This document shows positions 20,484-27,813 of a stretch of DNA of 31,809 bases, piece after piece. The position numbers were made by a program, and so were the translations under genes. Source of the DNA: UBA6987 sp045616945 (GTDB lineage Bacteria; Bacillota; Clostridia; Lachnospirales; Lachnospiraceae). The stretch spans positions 1 through 31,809 of the forward strand of contig JAZLHR010000038.1 of NCBI GenBank assembly GCA_045616945.1, read 5' to 3'. The notes beneath the pieces were generated by a model that worked only from the letters and a program-made list of their open reading frames with translations, was not told where the DNA came from and did no database searches. Position 1 is the stretch's first letter, and each line of letters begins with the position of its first letter.

Positions 20484-23099
20484 TCATTTTTGCGGCAAAA
20501 TGCAATCCGCGCAGGCCGTTACGGCCGGATTCGCTCCTCCGGCGCTGCCGCGCTGCGAAAGCTGCTCCCGGATCTCGTTTTCCGCCGCGATGACCTCCGC
20601 CTCGAAGCTCCTTGCCGGCACACGCAGGGCCCCGTGTCCGAGGATGATCACCTGCTCCAAAGCATCGGAAGTGACCACCTGCATGATGCTCCTGCCGGAG
20701 AGCCGGTAGGTCGCCTTTTCGATATACATATCCGCCGTTTCGGCTTCCTTGGTAAATACGACCGTAAAATCGCCCTTCCGTTCCACACTGCCGGGATTGC
20801 CTTTCACCTTATAGGCGTCAAATACGAGGATCAGCCGGCAGCCGCGATAGCCCTGGAAATTCCGCAGCCGATCCGTCAGGACGCTGCGCGCCGCCTCCAG
20901 ATCCTCTGCGGCCAGATCCCGCAGACTTTCCCAGGAAAAGATCACGTTATAGCCGTCCACGAGCAGATACCGCTCGCCCGATGTATCTTCCCGGCCGCGG
21001 TAGAGAGGCTGCTCGTTTTCCCTGGCCGGGCGCATATATCCCGGGCGGTCGGTCTTCGGCTTTCCGTAGGTCCGTTCAAAAATGGCCATCAGCTCCGCGT
21101 CGGAGGCAAGAGAACCGCTCAGCTGCCCGCCGGAGCGTGCCGGGGCAGGCGCGGAAGACGTCTCTGCCACTTTCGGGCGGCTGCCGGCGAAAGCAAAGGG
21201 AAGATGCATATACCGGGGCACATCGCGCCAGTTCACATTGAAGCCGGCGCCGTGCGCACAGAAAACGCTGTCCGGCGTATTGGCCAGATCCGCCTCCGGC
21301 TGATATCCCGCCTCGGCAATGACAGCTGCCTGCCCCGCACACGGCTCATAACCGCCGAATGCCAAAGTCAGGCGCCCCTGTCCGCGCGAATACGAAGCCA
21401 GCTGTTCCGGATAAGTGCCCAGTTCGGATGCGGGCAGCCGGCCGCGCAGCGTACATTCCTCGGTCCCGGTCTGCGGCGGTTCGCATTTTGCCTTCATTTT
21501 TTCCAGATCGGTCATGGCTCTTCCGAGCATGGCCGCAGGGACGGTCAATTCAAAATCATAGATCGGTTCCAGCAATTCGGACTCTGCCCGCATCAGCCCT
21601 TGGCGCAGCGCCCGATAAGTTGCCTCGCGGAAATCGCCTCCCTCGGTATGCTTTTCATGCGCCCTGCCGGAAAGCAATGTGATCTTCATATCCGTGATCG
21701 GCGCGCCGGTCAGGACGCCGCGATGTACTTTTTCCTGCAGATGCGTCAGCACCAGCCGCTGCCAGTTCAAGGCAAGCTCGTCCGTGCTGCAGGCCGTGCC
21801 GAAGCTGAGGCCGCTGCCGCGCGGCGCAGGCTCCAGAAGCAGATGCACCTCCGCATAGTGCCGGAGCGGCTCATAGTGCCCGATTCCCTCTGCCGGGGCC
21901 TTGACGGTCTCCCGGTACAGGATCTTTCCGGGGCCGAATTCCGTCTGCAGTCCGAAACGCCTCTCTAGCAATTCGCGGAAGATCTCCCGCTGGACGGGGC
22001 CCATCAGCTGCACAGTCAATTCCTTGGTTTCTTCTTCCCATTGCGGAGCCAGCGACGGCTCCTCTTCCGCAAGCTCCCGCAGCTTCGGAAGAACGGTCAT
22101 CGGGTCGGTTCCCTCCGGCAGCACAAGGGCATAGCTCTGCACCGGCAGAAGCGTCATGGGCAGGCCCTGTGCGTCACTTCCCAGGCACATGCCGGGATAC
22201 GTGCCGCTGAGCCCGGCTGCGGCGACCACATCTCCGGCGGATGCCTCTTCCAGAGCGGTAAAACGCGGGCCGCTGTAGCTTCGCAGCTGCGTGATCTTTT
22301 CTTCCCGCTGCAGATAGCGGACCGTATTGCGGGGATGGAGCACCCCGCCGGTCAGCTTCATGTGGGTCAGACGCACGCCCTGCGGATCATGGGTTATTTT
22401 ATATACTTTTGCGGAAAAATCCGGCAGTTCCGGCGCATCCGGCGCAAATTTTTCCAAATCCTGCAGGAATTCACGGACGCCGCGGCCCTTCAGCGCCGAA
22501 CCGAAGCGGCAGGGATAAGCCTCCGCCCGGCGGACGGCCGCCGTGACCGACGCATCGGACAGGCATCCTGTCTGCAGATATTCATCCAGCAATTTTTCGT
22601 CCGAAGAAGCAATTTCCTCGGGATCGGGGGCCTCCGCATCAAAGAAGCAGCCTCCCAGACGGCCGCGCAGAGCGCACAGCAGTGCGTCCCGCCCCGGCCC
22701 GGGAAGGTCCATTTTGTTGATAAAAAGGAACACCGGCAGACCGCGCTTCCGCAGCAGCTTCCATAAGGTCACGGTATGGCTCTGTACACCCTCTGAGCCG
22801 CTGATGACCAGCACCGCCGCATCCAGGATATCCAGCGCACGCTCCGCTTCGGGGGAAAAATCCACATGACCGGGCGTATCCACCAAAGTCAGCGTCCTTT
22901 CCGGCAGCTTCAATACGGCCTCCTTGGCGTAAATGGTGATCCCCCGCCGCCGTTCCTCGCGGTCACTGTCCAGAAACGAATCCCCGTGGTCCACCCGTCC
23001 GCCGCTGCGGATACAGCCCGCCTCCAGGAGCAGCGCATCCGAAAGCGTTGTTTTCCCGGCATCTACGTGCGCCAGAATCCCTATCACGCTCTTCTTCAT
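20484..23099 (-). CDS. EF-G/TetM-like translational GTPase fused to a YacP/Rae1-type NYN nuclease domain
   Basis: This 871-residue protein has two parts. Residues 1 to about 650 look like a ribosomal-protection GTPase: G1 AHVDAGKTT (10-18), switch I RGITI (52-56), G3 DTPGH (74-78), G4 NKMD (128-131), then domains II-V with no long G' insert, as in TetM/TetO rather than EF-G. A linker of about 60 residues leads to a C-terminal NYN/PIN-like domain (about 710-850) with LLVDGYNVIF (Asp715), LVFDAYK (Asp761), TADMYIE (Asp790) and TSDALEQ (Asp812). These match the YacP family, whose B. subtilis member Rae1 cleaves mRNA in the ribosomal A site. Tetracycline resistance is not implied. AAGGAG precedes ATG 23099. 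It is first in an operon with sua5 and rpiB. Confidence 0.88.
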   Translation of the reverse strand: MKKSVIGILAHVDAGKTTLSDALLLEAGCIRSGGRVDHGDSFLDSDREERRRGITIYAKEAVLKLPERTLTLVDTPGHVDFSPEAERALDILDAAVLVISGSEGVQSHTVTLWKLLRKRGLPVFLFINKMDLPGPGRDALLCALRGRLGGCFFDAEAPDPEEIASSDEKLLDEYLQTGCLSDASVTAAVRRAEAYPCRFGSALKGRGVREFLQDLEKFAPDAPELPDFSAKVYKITHDPQGVRLTHMKLTGGVLHPRNTVRYLQREEKITQLRSYSGPRFTALEEASAGDVVAAAGLSGTYPGMCLGSDAQGLPMTLLPVQSYALVLPEGTDPMTVLPKLRELAEEEPSLAPQWEEETKELTVQLMGPVQREIFRELLERRFGLQTEFGPGKILYRETVKAPAEGIGHYEPLRHYAEVHLLLEPAPRGSGLSFGTACSTDELALNWQRLVLTHLQEKVHRGVLTGAPITDMKITLLSGRAHEKHTEGGDFREATYRALRQGLMRAESELLEPIYDFELTVPAAMLGRAMTDLEKMKAKCEPPQTGTEECTLRGRLPASELGTYPEQLASYSRGQGRLTLAFGGYEPCAGQAAVIAEAGYQPEADLANTPDSVFCAHGAGFNVNWRDVPRYMHLPFAFAGSRPKVAETSSAPAPARSGGQLSGSLASDAELMAIFERTYGKPKTDRPGYMRPARENEQPLYRGREDTSGERYLLVDGYNVIFSWESLRDLAAEDLEAARSVLTDRLRNFQGYRGCRLILVFDAYKVKGNPGSVERKGDFTVVFTKEAETADMYIEKATYRLSGRSIMQVVTSDALEQVIILGHGALRVPARSFEAEVIAAENEIREQLSQRGSAGGANPAVTACADCILPQK

Positions 23100-23155
23100 T
23101 TCGCCTCTCCTTTCTCCGCGATTCGGGGCGATGCCCCTGCGGCCTTTTCAAATTT

Positions 23156-23312
23156 CAGGGCGAATAATACGGACGCCCCGTTCTTTTCATATCCCGGGGC
23201 GCGTAATACGAACTGCCCCATTCTTTTCATATCCCGGGGCGCGTAATACGAGCCGCCCCGATCCTTTTTGTTTCCGGGGCGAATAATACGGCCGCTCCGA
23301 TCTTTTTGATTA
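23156..23312 (-). repeat. Four tandem ~40-nt hairpin repeats forming the leader of the GTPase-NYN gene
   Basis: Copies start (plus-strand coordinates) at 23156, 23195, 23235 and 23275, with a period of 39-40 bp. In the minus-strand RNA each copy reads as a GC stem (GGGGCG/CGCCCC or variants) closing a loop with the conserved core CGUAUUA, followed by an A-rich linker such as GAUAUGAAAAGAA. A degenerate fifth GC dyad lies at 23124-23138. Copy 3 has a perfect 6-bp stem; the others have one wobble or mismatch. The period is not a multiple of 3. Read on the plus strand, each hairpin is followed by a T-rich stretch like a weak terminator. Confidence 0.85.
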
Positions 23313-23337
23313 TACAGGGAAATCCGCATGCACGCAA
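23309..23337 (-). promoter_or_regulatory. Promoter of the GTPase-NYN/sua5/rpiB operon
   Basis: On the minus strand TTGCGT (23332-23337), 17 bp, consensus TATAAT (23309-23314). Transcription would begin near 23302, inside the first-transcribed repeat copy, so almost the entire leader of about 200 nt consists of the tandem hairpins. Confidence 0.7.
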
Positions 23338-23543
23338 GCATTCCGCCCATCCCGGCAGCAGGAAAGGCCCGCCGCGCATTTTCTGCACGCCGGGCCGATC
23401 TTCAGGCCTGTTTTCCCTGTATATTCTGCATAGATGCCGCCATGCACAGCACCGGCGGATCCACAACCCGCCCGCAGCCGAATTTCCCTTTTTCACACAG
23501 ACAGCACCATAGACGGCAGCCTGCCGGGGCAGACCGCCGGGGA
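23338..23543. other. Intergenic stretch between the pilus operon and the GTPase operon
   Basis: About 200 bp without a credible gene. It holds only the candidate terminator at 23361-23396 and the upstream edge of the GTPase promoter. Confidence 0.55.
23361..23396 (-). terminator. Candidate terminator of the pilus operon
   Basis: On the minus strand, GGCCCGGCGTGCA (23384-23396) pairs with TGCGCGGCGGGCC (23366-23378) across a GAAAA-type loop with two imperfect pairs. A short TTTCC follows. The stem is strong but the U-tract is weak. Confidence 0.4.
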
Positions 23544-24176
23544 TCATTTGGCGATCTTTTTCCAGAAACGCCGCAGTCCCTTCGGTTCCTCGGCCCGTTC
23601 TTCTACGGGTGCTTCCGCCTCCTCCGGCTCCGTCTGCTCCGAAACATCTTCCATGCGCAGCGCTTCCCATATCTGTGAGAAAGAATAATTGTCTTCATGG
23701 CAGACGCGGAACAGCTCATAAGCCATCTGGGCGGTCTCCTCATCCTCATGATCCGCTTTTTTCAGGATATAGCGGCTGAGCGCCTGCAGCTGGGCGAACA
23801 GATCCTCCTCGCGGGCCGGATGCAGGCAGAACTGCCAGCTGTTCTTCGCGGAGAAAATGAGCCCCGGTTCCAGCCACAGGCGCTTCGCATCCAGCAGATA
23901 TTCCTCCAATTCGTTGGAGATACGGTAAATACTCCGGAAAAGGTCCCGGATCTCCTCCCCGGTCATTTCTCGCTTGCTCAGGATCGCTTCCAGACTTTTT
24001 TGACCGCTGATCTCGTAGCGGTACTCGTATTTGTCTCCGAGCGCCCGCGCCTGCAGTCCCAGCAATCGGTCCGGTTTCGCTTCCGTAAGCATTTTTTCGG
24101 TATACGTGTCTCCCCGTTCCTCTTCCGTTACCACCAGATAACTTCCGTCCAGTTCGCGGCTGAATGTGATTTCCAT
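23544..24176 (-). CDS. DUF6382-like protein of the pilus operon, without an FHA domain
   Basis: This 210-residue cytosolic protein resembles the DUF6382 domain that often accompanies Tad-type clusters in Bacillota. Visible features are an N-terminal beta-rich start (MEITFSRELDGSYLVV), a conserved NELEEYLLDAKRLWLEPGLIF region, and a helical middle section. The C-terminus is an acidic Glu/Pro-rich linker (about 178-198) ending in a basic amphipathic tail, GLRRFWKKIAK. Relatives, from memory, often continue into a phosphothreonine-binding FHA domain; this one stops before it, and no FHA frame follows. GGGAGG precedes ATG 24176. It is the last gene of the operon. Its function is unknown. Confidence 0.65.
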   Translation of the reverse strand: MEITFSRELDGSYLVVTEEERGDTYTEKMLTEAKPDRLLGLQARALGDKYEYRYEISGQKSLEAILSKREMTGEEIRDLFRSIYRISNELEEYLLDAKRLWLEPGLIFSAKNSWQFCLHPAREEDLFAQLQALSRYILKKADHEDEETAQMAYELFRVCHEDNYSFSQIWEALRMEDVSEQTEPEEAEAPVEERAEEPKGLRRFWKKIAK

Positions 24177-24279
24177 CTTTCATCCTCCCTCATTTACGGC
24201 TGTCGGCCGCCGATTTATATCCTGCGGAGCTATGTCCGCTCTGCTCATCCCCGCTTCCGCATCCTTCCCGCACGATCCG

Positions 24280-24516
24280 CTATTTCGGAAAGGGAAACAG
24301 TTCCCGAAGCACGCGGCCGATCTCCATCAATGTCGGGGCCGCAGCATTTTCGGTGCGTTTTGCCTCCGCTTCCAGCCATTCCTCCGCAGCCTCCCTGACC
24401 TCTTCCAGCAGCCCGACGCAGTAAATGATCACCACTGCCAGGATCAGACAGACCGCGCTGATGATCAGCGAGCTTTCGACCGTCAGGCTGCCCTTCAGAG
24501 TTCTCCTGATTTTCAT
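24280..24516 (-). CDS. Small TadE-like pseudopilin
   Basis: This 78-residue protein has an N-terminal prepilin-type signal KGSLTVESSL: cleavage after Gly9 would leave Glu at +5. One hydrophobic helix (about 14-36) and a charged amphipathic tail follow. It is very likely processed by the prepilin peptidase encoded directly upstream, whose stop is 1 bp before this start. It is probably a minor pilin or assembly initiator of the Tad/Flp pilus. GGAGG lies 11 bp before the ATG. Confidence 0.75.
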   Translation of the reverse strand: MKIRRTLKGSLTVESSLIISAVCLILAVVIIYCVGLLEEVREAAEEWLEAEAKRTENAAAPTLMEIGRVLRELFPFPK

Positions 24517-24517
24517 T

Positions 24518-25027
24518 TTATCCGGGTCCTCCTTCCAGGAGGGCGGCCCATACGGCCAGCCACAGAAACGGTGCCAGCGGCAGCGCGTCTTTCCCTCTTT
24601 TTTTGAAGACCAGCATTCCCGCCGCTCCCCATATCCCGCAAAGCAGAAAGCCTCCCATAAGCACCGTGAGCAGGCGTCCGGTACTCAGCCACAGATGCAG
24701 GACCGCCGTGAGGAGCGCATCGCCCGTTCCGACTCCGCCGCGGGTGATCCTCCCGAGCAGGTACAGGGCCGCTCCGCAGACCGATCCGCCGATATAAGCA
24801 CGGTAATACCGCCACAGACGCTGCAGGAAGCCGAGTGTCCCACACGCCTCCGTCGGCGGCGGAGCTTTCACGGCCGCGCCGGAAAGCTGCCACAGCAAAC
24901 CGCCCGCCGCACCGATCATAAGCATCCGAACCGATATTTCCCTCTTTTTCCAATCCCCGACAGCCAAAAATCCGAGCCACCCCGCCAAAAATGCACTGCC
25001 CAGGGCCGTCCGCAGAGCTGCGCTCAT
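24518..25027 (-). CDS. Prepilin peptidase (A24 family, TadV/CpaA-like)
   Basis: This 169-residue multi-pass membrane aspartic protease has the two catalytic aspartates of the family: Asp25 in GDWKKREIS and Asp103 in the GxGD motif GVGTGDALL. It lacks the N-terminal methylase domain of PilD, as Tad-type enzymes do. It cleaves the leader peptides of the Flp pilin and TadE-like proteins at the cytoplasmic membrane. The start ATG 25027 overlaps the stop of the preceding TadE gene (ATGA), pointing to coupled translation. A frame extending 8 residues upstream exists but has no better ribosome binding site. Confidence 0.88.
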   Translation of the reverse strand: MSAALRTALGSAFLAGWLGFLAVGDWKKREISVRMLMIGAAGGLLWQLSGAAVKAPPPTEACGTLGFLQRLWRYYRAYIGGSVCGAALYLLGRITRGGVGTGDALLTAVLHLWLSTGRLLTVLMGGFLLCGIWGAAGMLVFKKRGKDALPLAPFLWLAVWAALLEGGPG

Positions 25028-26064
25028 GACGCGTCTGCGCAGAAGCTGCACGGCCTGTATTTCTCCTGCGCCTCCGATAAGGCGATCTTCGTCACATCCC
25101 GGGTAATGCGGCTGCAGCTTCGGTCGTTATGGTAGCGGTCGCCGCTCGGCGTCACATAGACTACCGCTGCTGCCGGGTCCCGTTTCACACAATACCGGCA
25201 GGGGTAATACCGCCCGCCGCTGTCATTCCGGAGATAGGGCAAAGTATCCCCCGGAACTGCTTTCGGGTCGATTTTCAAGGATCGGCAGCCCAGGGAAACA
25301 TGATAAACGCTCCCTTTGGCCGTCACGAAAACCGTGTCTTCCTCTCCGTCCGCTTCGTCTGCGGTCATGGTCTGCGGCGTCCCTACCCAGAGCCGCCGGC
25401 AGCTGCGCTGCACGACCTCATAGCTGACCGCAAACGGAAAGCGTACCGGACTTTCCACCCGGTAGCGCAGCACCAAATCCAGTTTTCTGTCCGCCAGGGT
25501 ACTGCCCGACAAAGACAGTCCCTGCGCACCGCCCCGGATCGGAGAACGCTCCAGCAGATCCCTTCCGATGCTTTCCGCCAGAACTCCCTTCAGCAGTTCC
25601 TGCCACAGAAATGCGGCCGCCTGCTGTGCCAAAAAACCGCGGGCGGCTTCCTTCCAGTTTTCTTCCCCGATAAGTACCCGGAAAGCACTGCCTTTCAGGC
25701 CCTTCAGCCCGCCGCTTTCGGCATCCGCCAGCTTCATCAGGTCCGCGTCGGTATAACGGTCGGCAAATTCCAGACCGTAAGACCATACCGTTATTTTTTC
25801 GCATACCGTATCCAGCGCCCGCTGGGTACGTATCTGCCAAAGCTGCCCCAAAAAGAAGCTGAACAGTATCCCGCAGAAAAAAAGTACCAAAGGCAGCGTC
25901 AAAGCTGCTTCCAGCGTAACGCTGCCCGGTACGCTGTTCGTCCCGGGATCCGGCGCTTTGGAGATCTCTGTTTTTTGTCTGATCGCGTATTTTAGCCGGG
26001 GATTATCCGGCGCTGTATGGTGAGAGCCTGTAACAGGCCCGAGGTCCCGGGACAGTATCCGCAT
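25024..26064 (-). CDS. TadE-like pseudopilin with two C-terminal Cys/His (zinc-binding-like) modules
   Basis: This protein of about 346 residues has a prepilin-type segment, PGSVTLEAAL: cleavage after Gly47 leaves Glu at +5, and a membrane helix spans about 53-73. The long extracytoplasmic body ends in two similar modules. Module 1 (about 245-292) has YH (His255), Cys260 and CRYC (Cys289, Cys292). Module 2 (about 302-342) has VYVTPSGDRYH (His312), Cys317 and CSFC (Cys339, Cys342). This matches the 'VYVT..G..YH....C...Y.pC..C' unit seen at the ends of some extracellular nucleases and other secreted proteins. ATG 26064 was chosen; a GTG at 26073 overlapping the previous stop (GTGA) is equally possible. 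Confidence 0.8.
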   Translation of the reverse strand: MRILSRDLGPVTGSHHTAPDNPRLKYAIRQKTEISKAPDPGTNSVPGSVTLEAALTLPLVLFFCGILFSFFLGQLWQIRTQRALDTVCEKITVWSYGLEFADRYTDADLMKLADAESGGLKGLKGSAFRVLIGEENWKEAARGFLAQQAAAFLWQELLKGVLAESIGRDLLERSPIRGGAQGLSLSGSTLADRKLDLVLRYRVESPVRFPFAVSYEVVQRSCRRLWVGTPQTMTADEADGEEDTVFVTAKGSVYHVSLGCRSLKIDPKAVPGDTLPYLRNDSGGRYYPCRYCVKRDPAAAVVYVTPSGDRYHNDRSCSRITRDVTKIALSEAQEKYRPCSFCADAS

Positions 26065-26069
26065 ACTCT

Positions 26070-27617
26070 TCACCCCCCTCCGTAACGGAAACTCCTTTTA
26101 TCCTGCAGCACCGCTTCGTTTCCGGTACCGGCCAGGCGCCGGAACCACGGCAGCTTCAGATACAGATATTCCACGCGGGCCTCCGCCGTGATCTCGGCGG
26201 AAACCATCAGCCTGCTCATACGGAAGCTCCGGTCTGTCAGACGGATGCGTGCCTCTATGACATCCATCATCCGCAGCAGCATTTCGGAACTGTCTCCCAT
26301 ACAAAACAGCAGGCGCAGATAATCTTCGTAATACAATCCTTTTTTGGCGGCCGGCGCAGCCGCTTTCGTCAGCGAAAGGGCACTCAGGCTCCAATCCTCC
26401 GCCGTTTTCCACAGCGGCACTCTTCCGCCCTGATATAAGCAGCGCAGGTCCGTCACGGATTCTCCCAGCGCCCATGCCGAAAGCAGCACGTATTTCAGGG
26501 GCTTGCCCAGTTCCGGGGCACCGGCCGCCGCAGCCGCCGCATAGGCCGCGCTCTCCGCTGCCGCCAGCTTGTCTCCGTCCGTCATCAGATAGACCAGATT
26601 CAGGCCCGTGCGGATGAGCATGATCTGCACCGCCGTCCTTTCCAGGGCCTCCGCCTCCGTACTGCCCCCGGCGATCACATATTCCGCCTCATACTTCGCC
26701 CCCTGCATCCGGATCCCTCCGCAGAAGTCCATGGTATGAAAAATATATTCGCCGAGCAGCAGCTTCTCCCCGAAGCTGACGGAGGCTTTCTCCTGTCCGC
26801 CGCTTTTGCCGGCCGCCGCAGAGGGAAGCTCCGGGTCACGCCAGCTCCGCACGGAGATATTCCCGTCCGCGATCAGGCTCATGATCCCGAGGGCACTCAT
26901 ATCCTGCAGTTCCGACATGATCGGCACCTGAAGCGGCTTGACCGTCCCGGTCTCTCCGGGGCCGTCCTCCGCGCCGCGAGGCGTTTCCGGCTGGCTGCCG
27001 TTTTCACGTGCCGCCTTCTCCGCCTCTTCCGCAGCCTTTTGTGCCTCTTCCGCCTGCTTTTTCAGGGAAGAAAAGCTTTGCAGCACATCTTCCAGAGATA
27101 CTTTTTCGTCCCCGGTGAAGCGCTCCAATGTCCCCCGCAGGGTCTCCGCGCTTTTTTCGTCCTTGACCCCCAGGCGCTTCAGCAGGTTTTTCACCATGAA
27201 AACGAGGCCCGCCTTCTCCATATAGTCAAGGACGCTTTCCGCAAATGGGCTGCCGCCGCGGTCGATGAACCGCACGGCTTCCCCCTCCGTCTGCAGGCTG
27301 ATGAGCCCCACGCGGTCGCCGGAACGAAGCAGCAGGCCTTCGGAGGGGACCAGGTAGCTGTACAGATACCCCTCCGCCTCATCCAGCCATTCCTCCCCGT
27401 CTCCCGCCTCGCAGCCGGCCAATCCGTAAAATTCCCACAGGTCGCCGTTATAGGCCGCAAAGACGGACTGCATGGCCGATGCATCGGCCTGCCCCAGCAG
27501 AGCCCGCAGCGCATACAGCCTCGCTCCTTCCAGACAGGTACAGAGCAAAGCCGTTATCAGCGGACAGCAAAGGGCCAGAAAGACCGTTACCGCTCCGCGG
27601 GCGCGGCGCCTCATCAT
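26070..27617 (-). CDS. DUF5702 family pilus-associated membrane-anchored protein
   Basis: This 515-residue protein matches DUF5702, found in Tad-like operons of Clostridia. The N-terminus is RGAVTVFLAL followed by a hydrophobic helix (about 9-30). It resembles a class III pilin signal but has Phe instead of Glu at +5. The next segment, LLGQADASAMQSVFAAYNGDLWEFYGL, is typical of the family. The large extracytoplasmic body contains a coiled-coil/low-complexity stretch rich in Ala, Glu and Lys (about 185-225) and an Ala-rich patch near 355-370. The start overlaps the Flp pilin stop (ATGA). It may be a minor pilin or surface assembly factor; the molecular role is unknown. Confidence 0.8.
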   Translation of the reverse strand: MMRRRARGAVTVFLALCCPLITALLCTCLEGARLYALRALLGQADASAMQSVFAAYNGDLWEFYGLAGCEAGDGEEWLDEAEGYLYSYLVPSEGLLLRSGDRVGLISLQTEGEAVRFIDRGGSPFAESVLDYMEKAGLVFMVKNLLKRLGVKDEKSAETLRGTLERFTGDEKVSLEDVLQSFSSLKKQAEEAQKAAEEAEKAARENGSQPETPRGAEDGPGETGTVKPLQVPIMSELQDMSALGIMSLIADGNISVRSWRDPELPSAAAGKSGGQEKASVSFGEKLLLGEYIFHTMDFCGGIRMQGAKYEAEYVIAGGSTEAEALERTAVQIMLIRTGLNLVYLMTDGDKLAAAESAAYAAAAAAGAPELGKPLKYVLLSAWALGESVTDLRCLYQGGRVPLWKTAEDWSLSALSLTKAAAPAAKKGLYYEDYLRLLFCMGDSSEMLLRMMDVIEARIRLTDRSFRMSRLMVSAEITAEARVEYLYLKLPWFRRLAGTGNEAVLQDKRSFRYGGG

Positions 27618-27796
27618 TTCTGCAGTTCCTCGACCCTGCTGCCGATGTTTTTGAAAATAGACTGCATCAGGGCCGTGATTTGGTTTTTGAACAGCAGGAT
27701 CAATGCGATCAGCACCACCAATATCAATACGATCTCGACCACGCCTACGCCGTCCTCATTCGACAGCATGTTGTTTTTCTTTTGAATTTTCAGCAT
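27614..27796 (-). CDS. flp: Flp-type IVb pilin
   Basis: This 60-residue pilin is the likely major subunit of the Tad/Flp fibre. It has a short basic leader, then EDGVGVVEIVLILVVLIALI: cleavage after Gly16 leaves Glu21 at +5, followed by a single hydrophobic helix (about 19-36) and a short amphipathic C-terminal tail. AAAGGA precedes ATG 27796. It sits 17 bp after the TadC gene and overlaps the next gene by 4 bp. Its size and sequence match the Flp1-like pilins of Bacillota. Confidence 0.88.
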   Translation of the reverse strand: MLKIQKKNNMLSNEDGVGVVEIVLILVVLIALILLFKNQITALMQSIFKNIGSRVEELQK

Positions 27797-27813
27797 TTTT
27801 TCATCCTTTCCGA

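Noticed and set aside
19275..21968. 897-codon plus-strand frame opposite the fusion GTPase and Sua5
   Set aside because: Antisense shadow rich in Arg, Pro, His and Gln, with no motif. The minus-strand genes have strong family signatures.
20484..23099. Acquired tetracycline resistance gene of the tet(M)/tet(W) type
   Set aside because: The protein is much longer (871 versus about 640 residues), carries an extra NYN domain, and has chromosomal housekeeping neighbours with the same base composition. Resistance cannot be inferred.
23156..23312. CRISPR array
   Set aside because: The 39-40 bp units are contiguous and similar throughout, with no variable spacers of constant length between identical repeats and no cas genes.
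26736..27785. 349-codon plus-strand frame opposite the DUF5702 gene
   Set aside because: Antisense shadow. The minus-strand gene has correct operon joins at both ends.
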